Positions 23,046-34,929 of a DNA stretch of 64,000 nucleotides are shown piece after piece. The notes beneath the pieces were generated by a model. The model was given only the letters and a program-made list of their open reading frames with translations. It ran no database searches and was not told the DNA's origin. The stretch lies in the NCBI RefSeq assembly GCF_022682495.2, contig NC_071392.1, positions 52,167,459 through 52,231,458 of the forward strand, in the 5' to 3' direction. Position numbers and translations under genes: made by a program. Source of the DNA: Desmodus rotundus (Eukaryota > Chordata > Mammalia > Chiroptera > Phyllostomidae). Positions within the stretch are counted from its first letter, which is position 1. Every line of letters starts with the position of its first letter.

Positions 23046-24153
23046 AACAGCAGTGTTTAGAAAGAGCTCCTTTGTGGCTTAGTATGCCATAGAATAGCAG
23101 GTGAGGGACAGAGAGCTAATGTCCCACAACACGTGGGCCAGCCTGGCACAATGAAGAGTCTCCCCGATCCCGCATGGCTCTCAAATGTCCTGCCAGACAT
23201 TCGTGTTCACGAACAAACTTTTTAAAATGATCTGAGCTGATAAACTTAAATCCGTTTTACATATAAATCCAAATCATTTTATGTGCAGAGTTAATACACT
23301 GTAAATTTTCCAGGAATGCAACTCCTTGATTTGACATCAAGGGAGGATTGAATTTTGTTTTGTTCAGATTTGCTACCAAATGTACCAAGTTTTCACTGCT
23401 TTGAGAAAGCCTCCAATTCAAATGTTGCTGGTGATATTTAAATTGCTAATCTCATACTCCTGTTTCATTCTGTTAACAGCATAACCCTGAGGGATTCTAC
23501 CTATAGGTACAAAAATCAGACTACTTTACCACGTCTTTTAATATAGTCATGTCCAGGCATTTCCAGATGGAAATATGTGTGTTTCTTTCCTATAAGTTAT
23601 ATTCCTTTTGTTTTTCCTTCATATTATAGTTGAAGGATTGTATGTTTAAAGAAATCATTTGCATAGGTAGGTTATACTGTGTCATTTCGGGCCAGTAAAG
23701 GAGGTGTTAGAGAAGGTTTGTTGCAGAGAAGTGGGCATGTGTCTGATGTGGTGGAGAACCATTGCACAGTGCACGGCCCGCATGAAGATTCAGACATGCT
23801 GCCAGCCACCCAGGGCATGTGGGTTATCTCATTTCCATGTGATGTTCACTTTTCCTGGATGACTCTTCCTAATATGAGGGTGCATTTGCTTCAGAGATCA
23901 AGAAGGAGGCCTTTACCTTCCTGAGGTTCCCTCTGGGACACTCCAGAGGCCCTTGACAGAGCCCTTCTGGTGGGTGCAGATGGTCTGCAGCACAAAGGCC
24001 CAGTCTGGCCTAGAAAGCTAGACATCCAGGTACAGGCTGTTCCCTTTAATTCACCCTGCATCCCCTTCCCCTTCACAGCGTTCTCCTTCCTTCATTGGCT
24101 CCTTGTAACTTAGGGCATAGGATCTGCCTCCTCAGGATATTTCATCTGAAGCA
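23046..24153. other. unique sequence
   Basis: No supported gene or repeat. 23220-23480 is repeat-free AT-rich DNA with several TAAT-type cores. Confidence 0.4.
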
Positions 24154-24359
24154 CAGGTGGCAAACACAAGGCCTGTGGGCTGAAACAAAAATCCTTGTTT
24201 TATCCAGCCGGCACCTTGTTTCTACCGGGTGGCAGCACCGAGCTCTTGCTTAACTGTTAAGGAGTAGTTACATTTATACAGTCCTAAAATTACATTTGGC
24301 CCTTTGAAAGCAACCTCGAGGCTGCTGTGGCCCCCGGTGAAAATGAGTTGACAACCCTG
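24154..24359. mobile_element. hAT-type MITE
   Basis: Starts CAGGTGGCAAACACAAGGCC and ends CCCCCGGTGAAAATGAGTTG-ACAACCCTG. The interior has the GGCCTGTGGGCTGA / TTTGGCCCTTTG signature of mammalian non-autonomous hAT elements. No clear 8-bp target duplication was found (CTGAAGCA left versus TTTGTGTG right). No transposase. Confidence 0.6.
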
Positions 24360-24474
24360 TTTGTGTGTAGAGTTTGTGGCAGAATTTGGGTACCTGGCAC
24401 GTCTTCTCCTCAGGAGCCCCACACAATCTTTTGGAGCACAGTCTGCTGTACTTTATGTTCAGTTTTGCTACGAA

Positions 24475-24690
24475 GCAGGGGTTTATGATGTGTTCTTTAC
24501 TACATTGTATGCATGGAAAAGAAAGGCAACAGGCGAGAGTTGTATAGTCACAGGCCATGTTGACTATACTTTTGTTGCCATTGTGAAGCTTATCAAAGAT
24601 GAAAGAAAGTACATAAAATGAAATTACACTGCCCCAATCCAGAGTCACCACAGCTGGAATTTCAATGCCAGGACAAAGTCAAGATGAGCT
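24475..24690. repeat. diverged repeat pair, copy B
   Basis: See copy A at 22599. This copy directly follows the hAT-type MITE and may belong to a larger, unrecognised element. The plus strand reads ATGTTGACTATACTTTTGTT, then AAGCTTATCAAAGATGAAAG and CCACAGCTGGAATTTC. Confidence 0.5.
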
Positions 24691-24864
24691 CTCAACATTT
24701 TTTTTAACAGGAAGTATTTTATTAGCATTGTAGTTGAAACAATAACCATTAGGAGAGGAGCCACACCTAGTGCCAGAAAGCAGTCCCCACTCATTTCTCC
24801 CTGGCTTTCCCTTTAGAGACACAGGGCAGTTTCAAAGGTAAGTGAAGAGAATAAGCAGACCTGG

Positions 24865-24970
24865 CTTCACCTGCCAGTGAGGGATCTTTGAGCAAGTGAC
24901 TTGCCCAAGCCTCGGTGTCCTTAAACATGACATGTTATTTGTAACTGCCTGTAAGGGTCATTCTGAGGAT
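24865..24970 (+). mobile_element. MIR fragment
   Basis: GACCTGGCTTCACCTGCCAG, then GAGCAAGTGACTTGCCCAAG-CCTCGGTGTCC and a GTAAGGGTCATTCTGAGGAT end follow the MIR order. Short and diverged. Confidence 0.5.
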
Positions 24971-24984
24971 GGTAGGAGAGGACA

Positions 24985-25210
24985 AACACATACATTGTGC
25001 CAAACACTCTGCTAAGCACCTTGTAGATAAAATCTCATTTAATCCTCAAAACAATCCTATTTTACAGATGAGTAAAGTGATGCAGAGAGAGGGTAAAGAA
25101 CTTGCCAAGGTCCAATATGGAGCACGTGGTAGGGATGGGACCTGCACCCAGGCGTTTTGATTTCAGAGATCATTCTCTTAACATATATGCCATACTCCCT
25201 CTAGGAAACC
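24985..25210 (-). mobile_element. MIR SINE, well preserved
   Basis: Complement on the plus strand: ATTGTGCCAAACACTCTGCT-AAGCACC, CTCATTTAATCCTCAAAACA, TTTTACAGATGAGTAAAGTG, AACTTGCCAAGGTC and GGGACCTGCACCCAGGCG. Confidence 0.8.
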
Positions 25211-25797
25211 TATGTAGTAAACAATACTATTATTATTTTTATTGCTATTTTCCTTCTCTTCCCTTCTCTGGTGGATAGGAAGGTAAGTGAAGGGGCACAA
25301 ATCTTTTTAGGCACGAAGTGTCAGTGGGGCTTCCCAGACTACACTGCCTAGACCTGACTCTTGTTACATAATAAATTAGGTTAGAGAGCAACATTTGAAC
25401 TTATTGACCACTGTGAGGCTTGGAGGGTCACATTGCCACTCAAACTTTATTTTTCTATCAATTATTTGACGTTCTCTAAATTGTGGAATAATAGAAAAAT
25501 GGCAACATTAGGATATCAAACTCTAGTATTCTGGTTCCATCTAGTTACCTAATTTCAAATCAGTTTGTTAACTTCTCTCAGACTCACTTTCTTCACTTGT
25601 AAAACAAGACTGCTTTGTTTCAATGTTCGTCAAGATCCCTTCCTCCTTGAGGATTCTAAGATTTTCTTTCAAAGTCCTGAGTCAGTCAGTGTCCCCAACA
25701 CACAGCCCACAGGGCACAGAGCAACTCCTCCACCAGCAAGGGGGACCAGTCTTGCCCCAAGGAAGCTGGGTGATGCATCCCTGTATTCATCTCCATG
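25211..25797. other. mostly unrecognised
   Basis: A short plus-strand MIR-like piece lies at 25540-25640 (TTAACTTCTCTCAGACTCAC-TTTCTTCACTTGTAAAAC). Otherwise nothing recognised. Confidence 0.4.
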
Positions 25798-25990
25798 AAA
25801 GGTCAGGCCCCAGTTTGATTTGTGGTCAGGTCACATGCCTGGGTTGCAGTTCAGTCCCTGATAGGGGGCACCTACAAGAGGCAACTGATCGATCAATGTT
25901 TCTCTCTCACATCAATGTTTCTCTCCCTCTTTTCTCCGTGCCTTCCTGTCTCTCTAAAAATAAATAAATAAAATATTTTTAAAAATTTTT
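25798..25990 (+). mobile_element. VES SINE, 5'-truncated
   Basis: Lacks the first ~45 bases including the A box. Keeps a degraded B box (CAGTTTGATTTG), GTCACATGCCTGGGTTGCAG, ATCAATGTTTCTCTCTCAC and an AAATAAATAAATAAAAT tail. Confidence 0.8.
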
Positions 25991-26029
25991 AAAAAATAAA
26001 TCAAGGGTCAGCCCAGCCCTGATTTTTAG

Positions 26030-26265
26030 TGGTTGGGAAAAAATCAAAAAGAGAATAATCTCTCATGGAACATGAAATGCAAATTTCATTGTCCATAAAA
26101 AAGTTTTATTGGAACCCAGCCTTGCTCATTTGTTTATATTTTGTGTATGGCTGTTTTTGCACTCAGTGGTAGAGTCGAGTAGTTACTACACAGACCATAA
26201 AGCCACAAAGCCCAAAGTCTTTACTATCTGGTATCATACAGAAAAAAATTTGCGAGCTTGCATCT
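26030..26265 (-). mobile_element. hAT-type non-autonomous relic
   Basis: Contains AAGTTTTATTGGAACCCAGC-CTTGCTCATTTG, TGTATGGCTGTTTTTGCACT, GTAGAGTCGAGTAGTTACTA and AAAGTCTTTACTATCTGG, the order seen in a common mammalian hAT-derived repeat. Ends degraded; orientation is a convention. Confidence 0.55.
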
Positions 26266-26904
26266 CGATGAACAGCAAGAGAAAAAATTTCCAAGTTGGC
26301 TTTGTTTTCCTTTAAAAAAAGAAACAAACAAACAAAGGAAATCCAGATACTGTCCTGTGCTCAGTGAAAAAAAACAACCCTTATGACCAGGGAACAGTCC
26401 CCATAGTCAAGAAACTACAGGAAGCCCAAGTCCTGGCAGTGTGCCAGCAGAAGTGGCTGTGGTAGCTGTGAGCCACAGGGAGTAACAGATTATCCCAGCA
26501 GTGTGAGCGTTTCAGAATTTCCCTCTCATGGCTGAGGAAACCTGCTTGATGTGCCACAACTTTCCATCAGTAACATACCTAAATGCTCATTTTTAAATAT
26601 GATCTCTGCCAGGAGGGATAATTTGCTGTAGTGTGGGGGTGAGAAATCCAGGAGTAGTTCAACCAGTCATTTGACTTATTTCACTTTTTTTAAATCTCAA
26701 AATCATAGAAACGGAAATGTTTTCAGAAAAAAAACAGTTTGCTGTGGAAGAAAAAAACCAAGAGATTTGATTATTTCTAATCAAGGAGTAGGCTGGAATG
26801 ATTAGATCCATAAGGTTATGAAAGGGATGAGGAACCGGTATTTGTATGTATGTGCATGGCTATTGTTAGATCAGATTATAAAATAGCTAGAGTTCCTGGC
26901 TTTT
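26266..26904. other. unrecognised sequence
   Basis: No gene or clear repeat. Confidence 0.4.
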
Positions 26905-27575
26905 TTTTTTTTTACCTTATTTTGTTGTTGTTGTTGACACTGTTACAGATGTCCCCATTGCCCCCCTCCCTTTGCTCACCTCCTCCCAGCCCCCGTTCCC
27001 TCTTTGCTCTGGCCACCACTACAGTGTTATCTGTGGCTATGGGTTATGCACATATGTTCTTTGGCTAATCCCTTCACCTTCTTTCATCCAGTCCTTCTCT
27101 CCTCCCTCCCTTCTGACAGCTGTCAGTTTGTTCTGTGTATCTATGCCTTGGTTTCTATTTTATTAGTCAGTTTATTTTGTTCATTAGATTTCACATATAA
27201 GTGAGATCATATGCTATTTGTCTTTATCTAACTGGCTTATTTCACTCAGCATAATAAACTCCAGGTCCATCCATGCTATAAGATTTCCTTCTTTATTATG
27301 GCTGTGTACATTATGTTGTGTACATTTACTGCAGCTTTTTTACCCACTCATCTACTGATGGGCACTTGGATTGTTTCCAGATCTTAGCTATTGTAAATAA
27401 TCCTACAGTAAACAGAGGGGTACATATATTCTTTCAAATTAGTGTTTCTGAATTCTTAGGATATATTTCCAGAAGTGGGGTCACTGGGTGAAAAGGAAGT
27501 TCCATTTTTAAATTTTTGAGGAAACTCCATACTGTTTTCCACAGTGGCTGCACCAGTCTGCATTCCTATTAGGCT
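26905..27575 (-). mobile_element. 5'-truncated L1
   Basis: Plus strand starts with a T run (26905-26920) and (TTG)n, then the complement of an L1 3'UTR (ACTGTTACAGATGTCCCCAT) and of the last part of ORF2 (GTGAGATCATATGCTATTTG; CACTCAGCATAATAA; TGGATTGTTTCCAG), stopping at GGCTGCACCAGTCTGCATTC. Its 3'UTR differs from the young copy at 7.2 kb, so it is an older subfamily. Confidence 0.8.
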
Positions 27576-27829
27576 CTTCTATTTTTTAAAAAACATTTAG
27601 GTGGTAAACATAAAGATAAATTTAAATATTATGATAATTACATAAGCAATTCAGGAGGTCCAGAGATAACTTAGGATTGCAAGGAAGAAACTGTATTGTG
27701 TGTTCAAGAAAACACAGCTCTTATTAGTTGCTTGAAAAGAGACGAGCTATAAGTACCAAATAGAAATTTATTAAGAACCAGTCAATTTATCATCCTCTCA
27801 ACTACCACACATAGGTGCACAGTCCAAGC

Positions 27830-28095
27830 TACCTCCTACTTCACTTCCATCACACCCAGCTGCTAGTCTTCTCAGACACTTTCATCCCTCCTCCTCTCTC
27901 TGGGCCAGGGACCCTCTCCTGTGCCCCCAAAGCACTTACCAGATTGTATTAAATGTCTGTGTGGATGTGTTTTCCTTTTCTAACAATCCAGAAGCCCCTG
28001 GAGACCAGGGTCATGTTTTATACTGCAGTGGACCAAAAACTGACTGCTTTCTAGGACAGAGACATAACAGGGACTCAATAAATGAAATGTGTGTT
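27830..28095 (+). mobile_element. L2/L3-like relic
   Basis: CTCCTACTTCACTTCCATC, ATTAAATGTCTGTGTGGATG, CCCTGGAGACCAGGGTCATG and GGGACTCAATAAATGAAATG suggest a diverged L2 3' region. Low sequence match. Confidence 0.4.
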
Positions 28096-28419
28096 AAATA
28101 AAACCAAATACCAAATTAGTTCAATTTGGGGGGAATAATAAGGGGAGAAGTAACTTTTTATTGACTTCGGATCTCTCTGAAAATAAATGTGCTAAGTATT
28201 ATAGTACCAAACATTCTCCAAACCGAAATTTCAAGATCAGCTTCCTCAAATATTGGTGAAATGCACATCAACAAAAAATATGAGTCAATATGCTATGTTT
28301 TACTTTTTGATTCATAATTTTTTATTTCTAGAAAGACCTATTTTTTAAGAAGAAAGGCCAATTCTTAAATAAGATAATTTAGTTAGTGGCAAAATCTCTC
28401 CTTACTCGAATTCTTCTCT
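28096..28419. other. unrecognised AT-rich sequence
   Basis: Nothing recognised. Confidence 0.35.
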
Positions 28420-28565
28420 TCTAAAATGAGTAGGACTCATGGACATAGACAACAGTGCGGTGATTGCTAGGGGGAGGGAGCATAAGGGGATTAAATGATA
28501 ATGGAAAAAATACAATAAAAATTGAACTTAAAAAACAAATAAAATAACAATAGAAAAAATAAAAT
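28420..28565 (+). mobile_element. L1 3'UTR end
   Basis: ACTCATGGACATAGACAACA, GGTGATTGCTAGGGGGAGGG, then AATGATAATGGAAAAAATAC-AATAAAAATTG and an A-rich tail, the 3' terminus of a carnivore/bat-type L1. Only the tail end inserted. Confidence 0.65.
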
Positions 28566-29559
28566 GAGTAGGGAAGGAATTAGTGAGCATTACAGAACAA
28601 GCAGTTACCATTGGTTGTACAACAGCAGTAAGAAAGAGCTGCTGACTTTCGTCCACAATTTCTTGATAATGAGGATAAAAGACAACTTTAAGCAAACTAT
28701 AAATATTTTAAAGACTGAAAATATAGGAGATCATGGGGAAGTGTGGGAATGTGATCCTTTGCAGGGTATTAACCAAGAACTTTTAGAGACTAGCATAGGT
28801 GAGTCGAAGATAAGAAGAGGATAAAAAGGAGTCTCAAATCTTCCTTAAAGAAGAATTTTATATAACATACGAGTATATAGAATTTCAAATAACATATATA
28901 TTCTCTGCCCCACAGGAGGTGGAACTTAATCCAGCCTTTTTCCTCATCCCATTCTCCAGGATCACCTGGACTTTGTGACTTGTTTCCACACAACAGACTA
29001 CAAAAAGGGGAAAATAGTAACTTTACATTGAACAAACCTGGCAAACACTACTTTAACCAAGTGATGAAAGTTAACATTTCCAGTTAGGTAAAGTGGATAT
29101 CATGTACCTCCTGATGTGATGTGATGAGAAGGGCACTTCATGTCTGCGGTATTCTCTCCAAAAACCCATAACTTTTGAATCCAAATAAAAACAACAGACA
29201 AACCAAGATTGGCACACATTCTATATGATATGTAACCAGTACTCCTCAGAACTTTAAGGTCATGGAAAACGTGGAAAAGACTAAGAAACTGTCAGACTAG
29301 AGGATACTGGGGAGACATGTCAACTGCATGTAACGTGGTACCCTAGGTGGACTCTGGACCAGGAAGAGGACGTGGGTGAAAGTCACAGTCCACGTTTTAC
29401 TAAAAAGAAAAAAAGGGAGTGGCATAAGATGAAGAGTAGTAATTATCTTCATCCTTTATCTCAGTAGACAGCAACTTGCCAGCTACTTTCTAAGTGCATC
29501 ATTTTTGCTGCTTGAGAAGAGTTAAAGAAGATTCTGGTTTTTAGAGGGCTTGTTTAGAT
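28566..29559. other. unrecognised sequence
   Basis: No gene or clear repeat. Confidence 0.35.
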
Positions 29560-29700
29560 GAGTACAGCCTGAGGATCTAATGTAAGGCATGGTGACTAAA
29601 GTTGATAATACTGTGTGGTATACTTGAAATTTGCTAAGAAAGTACAACTTAAATGTTCCCACCAAAAATAAATAAACATATAATTGTGTGAGGTGGTGGA
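29560..29700 (+). mobile_element. old L1 3'UTR end
   Basis: GGCATGGTGACTAAAGTTGA-TAATACTG, TATACTTGAAATTTGCTAAG and CTTAAATGTTCCCACC with an A-rich tail. Confidence 0.7.
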
Positions 29701-31139
29701 TATAGTTATTAACTAGGTGGGGGGGGGATTTTTTCATTGTATATACAGGGGGGGAAAAGCAATCTAAAAAATGACTGTGATACAGAAATGTAAGTGAGTA
29801 AAAGATTATATAGTTAAAGCACTCTTTGGAAATGCTTTATAAAATATAAAGGGTAGGGAGAATAATAAGGAATAAAAATATAAATAATAACCATGTGAAT
29901 ATGACAACTCTGTGTGCTTCCTCCTAACAAATTTAATTTGTTTAATGTAAACAACAACAAGATTTAACAGTTTTGTGCCCCTGTCACTTGACCTTCAAAC
30001 TACTCACCAAGGTACTTATTGTTGCTCACTAGCATTTAATTTGAACCAGTTGCATATAAAATTCTCTTTCAAAATATAGCTAGCAGCAATGTGCTTATAC
30101 AGAAAGTGTTTTTCAATTCAAAAAACAATAACTAAGATTAAGGAAACAGTAAAATTTCAAGTTGACCAAGGTAGATAAGAAGTACTCTGTTTTATAATCC
30201 CTTAACAGATCAACATAATCAGAAAAACACATATGACTAAGTCTGCAGGCACCGTTGGGGGTGGGGAGTGGAGTGTCCAGGATCTCAGAACCTTTGTCAT
30301 GATCACTTGAGCTGGACAGACCCAGGAAAAGGGAAAAGACTGATGCCCTGGTTAAATTCCCCATCACAAACGTTCATGACTGGGGGGCCACCAGGATGGT
30401 CAGGGAGAAATTCTCTTAGGGATGCTGTTGAGGCCCAGCTGCCTTATAGGGCAGGGCTGAGGGACTGTGGGTGAGGAGCAGCAGCTCCAGGTTCACGTGT
30501 AAGAAACACTCTGGGCAAAGCAGAGAAGGGTGTTTTAGAACAGCACCTAAGATGGAACCTTTGGAAACTTCCTCCTTAGAGTTCTCCCAGGCACTGCAAC
30601 TTAGCTCCATGCACCTAGGGCCAGGAAGCACAAGCCAATGGCATTGAGCTTGTTTACTGCCACCTTCTGTGTGGTATTGTGTATGAGGGAAGTTTGCTCT
30701 CCCTGTTTTGTTCATTCTCCATAGAGGTCAGAAAGAGTCCACCAGGCCCAGGTTCCAATATATTTTAGCTTTGTCCTTCATGAAAAGAAGTTAGTAGAGA
30801 ATGGCTGAGCCTCCACTCTGAGAATGCTTTACAATTTGCCATGTATAGGGGGATGCAGTGAACAAAGGGTGCTCAGTGTATTTCTACATTGCTTTCTAGA
30901 TCTTCCTCTTGAGTGTAGGTAGATTGCAGGTGGCTCAGTCTGGACACCCATGTTGCACTTGGCACACTGTGTTTTAGGTGGCAGAATCCACATTACTGCT
31001 CTAGGGACTTCTTTCTGATCACTGATAACCCTTTACTTATTCACCACAGGAAAGCTCTTTCACTCAAAGGCTCTGCATGGGTGCCTTTTCTTCACACCAG
31101 CATCACATTGTATAGAGGGCTATGTGAGCATGAATAATG
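29701..31139. other. unique sequence
   Basis: No supported gene or repeat. A G9 run lies at about 29719. Confidence 0.4.
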
Positions 31140-31290
31140 TGATAGTACTTATTACCAAGTGAAACACATGACTCAGCTGTGAAGCATTTTTTGTGCATTT
31201 CATCCTGTATATAACCTTTATTAGTCAAGGCATCACCATCTAAGTTTCTGCAGACTGGAGAACTGAGACTCAGATTTCCTTATCCTTCAG
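31140..31290 (-). mobile_element. MIR-like relic
   Basis: Plus strand: TTGTGCATTTCATCCTGTAT, AACCTTTATTAG and CTGGAGAACTGAGACTCAG, a weak complement of the MIR core. Confidence 0.4.
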
Positions 31291-31449
31291 TGCCATCTAC
31301 TTCTAAACCCATGAACCCCCACATTAGAATCTGTCTCTAAAATAGCACCCAAATTCACTTCCTGCTTCTTAACCCCACTCTCATAGCCTGAGTTCCAACC
31401 CTTATTGTTGCTAACTGGAACTAGGAACTGCCCAGCTTCCCAATTTCTC

Positions 31450-31770
31450 CCTGCTGGCTCTAGTCTCTCCAAGCTTCCTAGCATGACATACACAGCCATT
31501 CTGAATTTGGCTCCAACTGCCCTTTCATCCAATTGCCTTTCCAATCACCTCTCATCCCCTCCTTGCCACACATCCTATATTCTAGTCATTCAGAACTGCT
31601 CTGGTGTTCACTTCAGCAGCACATATACTAGAACTTCTTTTCATACAGCATCTTCTTCTTTCAAATCACACTGGATACCACTCCCTTTTCCACTGAGCAA
31701 ACTCTGCTCATGTTACAAGCCCAACTCAGATGTCACCATCTGACTTTCCCAGACGTGCTAAGCAGCTCTC
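31450..31770 (+). mobile_element. L2-like relic containing a U6-like segment
   Basis: TCTAGTCTCTCCAAGCTTCC, CTCATGTTACAAGCCCAACT-CAGATGTCACC and TGACTTTCCCAGACGTGCT recall the L2 stretch coding the '...CTGCTCAAATGTCACC...TTCCCTGACC' region. A U6 snRNA-like 31-mer interrupts it at 31604. Confidence 0.4.
31604..31634 (+). pseudogene. U6 snRNA 5'-end-like fragment
   Basis: GTGTTCACTTCAGCAGCACA followed by TATACTAGAAC. U6 snRNA begins GTGCTCGCTTCGGCAGCACA-TATACTAAAAT, so about 27 of 31 positions agree, and three of the changes are C-to-T or G-to-A. After this the match is lost, except for a possible ATACAG. No U6 3' part, TATA box or proximal element was found upstream, so it is not a U6 gene. 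It may be a short U6-derived fragment from a chimeric L1 event or a chance match. Confidence 0.4.
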
Positions 31771-31789
31771 ACCTATGACACTCATATGA

Positions 31790-31900
31790 CTTTTGTCCCA
31801 GTCCTTACTTTTCTGAGCCTCAGTTTCCACATCTATAAAATAGGAGAGAAAAAAATAACATCTCTCCCATAGAGTGGTTGTGAAAATGAAATAAAATAAT
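31790..31900 (+). mobile_element. MIR fragment
   Basis: TTTCTGAGCCTCAGTTTCCA-CATCTATAAAATAGG, then GAGTGGTTGTGAAAATGAAA. Confidence 0.65.
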
Positions 31901-32325
31901 GTATTGGTTTGCTAGGGCTGCCAAAACAAAGTATCACAAACTGGGTGGCTTAAAACAATAGAACTTCATTGTCTCACAATTCTGGAGACTAGAAGTCCAA
32001 AATCAAGATGTTGGCAGGGCCTTGCTCCTTCTGAAAACTGTAGGGACGCCTTCCTTGCCTCCTCCTAGCTTTTGACGGTTTGCTTGCATTCTTTGGCAGT
32101 CCTGGCTTATAGATGCATCACACCAATCCTCTGTCTTCACAAGATTCATGTCTATGACCATATTTCCCCTTTTATTGGGACACAAGTTGTAATGGATTAA
32201 GACCCTCTGATGACTTCATTTTAACATGATTGCCTCTGTAGAGACATTATCTTCAAATAAGGTCATATTCAGAGGTTAGGACTTCAACATATCATTTGGA
32301 GAGAACTTAATTCAACTTGTGAGAA
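31901..32325 (-). mobile_element. MLT1-like LTR
   Basis: Plus strand gives the complement of the LTR end: TTTGCTAGGGCTGCCAAAAC, AACTGGGTGGCTTAAAACAA, CTCACAATTCTGGAGACTAG, TTTCCCCTTTTATTGGGACA, and TAGGACTTCAACATATCATT. Solitary, non-coding. Confidence 0.8.
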
Positions 32326-33189
32326 ATAAAAAATACTAAGTTTGGGTCTGTGCTAAGCCCAGGCTCTCTCACAGTGTATTCAGATGGCCTGCTCAGTCTA
32401 TTCTTAGGGGCAATCCCAGGGCCCAGAACAGTCAACTAAACATGTATGTTCAACAAAAGAAAGACAAGTGGTGCTGCTTCCCCCACCCCAAGAGTTCACA
32501 GCTGACCTTTGAGAACCCCAGAGTCTGAAACTATGCCACTGAGAAATAACACAAGCCCAAAGATAAAGATTTAAATGGACCATGTCTCTGGAACTTACTC
32601 TCCTTTCAATTGCTGCTGAAAATTGCTGGAGAGGCAATTACAGCTGCATGTTGGTAATGGAAATAATTATGACTACTCTCTCTGAAATTATGTATTTGAT
32701 ATATTTTTCATAGGTAATTTAAGGGGCCAGTGAGTGGGATAGGTGGGTTCTTTTGCTGAAAGCTCACACTAGATAACTGAACAACATAATGGAGGAAAAA
32801 AACTACATAAGTGAGCCTAAGATAATGCAACCAAGAGAAAATAAGTTAACGTGCTGATTGCTTTGGGATTTCACTAGAGTCTCACACTGAAACACTGGGA
32901 AAGATCCATGAGTAAAGGTATCTTCTGCTTACAAAGTGATCATAAAATACCATTTTAGTCCCTAAAACAAAGTGATCCTCACAAGTTGGCAGACACCAGT
33001 GAATTTCCAAACATTCAAGACCTTGCTAGAATCTAGAGCATCCTGGTGCAAACTCTCTTAGGGTGGCATAAAAGGACACTTTGCAAGATAAACACTTGTT
33101 CTAAGAGTTTTAGCATTTACTAAAGGAATGTACCAGGAAAATAAACAGAGAATGCAAGACATATAAAAGCAGACTCACTTACAAATCAT
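32326..33189. other. unrecognised sequence
   Basis: No gene or clear repeat. Confidence 0.4.
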
Positions 33190-33665
33190 GGGTTTTTCAT
33201 TTTTAGGTTTTAAAAATTATAATAACATGTACATAGCATAAAATATATAATTTTAACCATTTAAGTATACAATTTATCTGTATTAAGTACATTTACACTG
33301 GTTATCAACCATCACCACTATCCATCTCCAGAACTTTTCCATCTTTCTGAAACTGCAACTCTGTGTCCATTAACACTAATTTCCTATTCTTCCCTCTCTC
33401 CAGCCCTGGCAAGCCCCATTCTACCTTCTGTTTCTATGAATTTGACTATTCTAAGTACCTTATATAAATACAGTGTTTGTCCTTTTGTATCTGGTTTATT
33501 TCACTTAGCATAATGTCTCCAATTTCATCCATGCTGTAGCATGTAAAGAATTTCCTTCTTTTTTAAGGCTCAATATTATTTTATTACATGTATATATCAC
33601 GTTTTATTTACCCATTTGTCCATTAAGGGACACTTGGGTTTTTTTCATCTTTTGACTATGTGCAA
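33190..33665 (-). mobile_element. old L1 3' end
   Basis: Complement of L1 3'UTR and ORF2 end: AATTTTAACCATTTAAGTAT, ATCCATCTCCAGAACTTTTC, GGTTTATTTCACTTAGCATA, CATCCATGCTGTAGCATG and CATTTGTCCATTAAGGGACA. Confidence 0.8.
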
Positions 33666-33819
33666 GTCATGACTTTTTAAGCTTACTGCAGCTCATTCCC
33701 AAGACCCACAGCTTTTGCCCACTGAACATGGTAAAGAAACACTGTCCTGAGTAACTCACCCAAAACACACAACTGATTTTCCTTTCTGACTTGTGAAAAA
33801 ACCTTAGCACCTATGATCT

Positions 33820-33975
33820 CTCAAAATGTGAGGCATGAGTTATTCCTGCAATTATTGTAGATGAGGATACAAAAACTTAGACTTTTTAAGTGACTCACCT
33901 AAACACACTTAATAGTAAGTGACAGAACCAGAACGAAAATCCCATCTGACTACCTCTGAGTCTGAGGCTTTTTCC
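33820..33975 (-). mobile_element. MIR SINE relic
   Basis: TTGTAGATGAGGATACAAAA, AAGTGACTCACCTAAACACA, AGTAAGTGACAGAACCAGAA, then TACCTCTGAGTCTGAGGC: complement of MIR. Confidence 0.65.
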
Positions 33976-34929
33976 TACACCATGCAAGTCCTATCCATAT
34001 TATCAAGATCCTATAGTCTTGAGAAACTAGGCAAGTCCTTTATAAAAGAGACTTGGTAATGAGATAAAATTTCCCCAAATGAATATGATTAAGACATATT
34101 GTGGATGTCTTAATATGTATGTTGGAGATCTGGTGGCTTCCACTGAACATATCCCAGGAGGGACTGGTGCAACTCTGTAGATATAAATGCATGTTTGTAG
34201 TCCAAAGTCTTCATAGTGGGGAGCAAATTTACAAGGGGCAGATACAATAAACCCTTGTGAGTTCTGGGCTTTCTGCAGGTTTTGTAGCTATGGCAGTAGC
34301 CGTTCATAAGATAAAGGGATCTGGTGGAATTTGAAAAGGCTGTCACGCTTACTGGTAATTTTTCCAATGAATGTGCTGTAGGAAATTTCTCCTGACAGGT
34401 TATTATGACTACGTTAAGGTACATACGACCAGCTGTCTGAAAAAGAGTTCAAATTATAAATTGTTCATAAGTATACTGACACACATGGTGACAGCACAGT
34501 GTAGCACTAAACGTTTAATTTGATCTTTGTTCTTTAAAATAGTGGTACTGCCTTCTGAGTGGGAGTAGGGCACTATATCCTTTGGAGAAATACACATCTC
34601 TTTTTCTTTGTGCTAGCTTTAAAATACTACCTGTTTGGGAAGTGCTCAACATTAAAATCATAACAGGTTTGTGGTTCTTCATGACACTCAAGGAATAAGA
34701 AGTGGCATTTTCCCCCCTAAGTTCAGCTCAGTCAAGGCTGGTAAAAATATGACATTCATCATTCAGCGCTGTCTCCTCCTCTGACCATGTAAGATCCCTT
34801 GGTATGTATAGCGGTCAACACCTGGGTGTCCTGAGTCCTCAGTCAGGGTTGTTTTGGCAGCCATTGCTTTTCGGCTAGACCTGTGGAGTCAACAGAAAGT
34901 GAAGGCTAAAAGCTCTGTGCCAAGTTCAT
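33976..34929. other. unrecognised sequence
   Basis: No gene or clear repeat. Confidence 0.4.

Noticed and set aside
31604..31710. U6 snRNA gene
   Set aside because: Match ends after about 31 bases; no U6 3' part, T terminator or upstream snRNA promoter.
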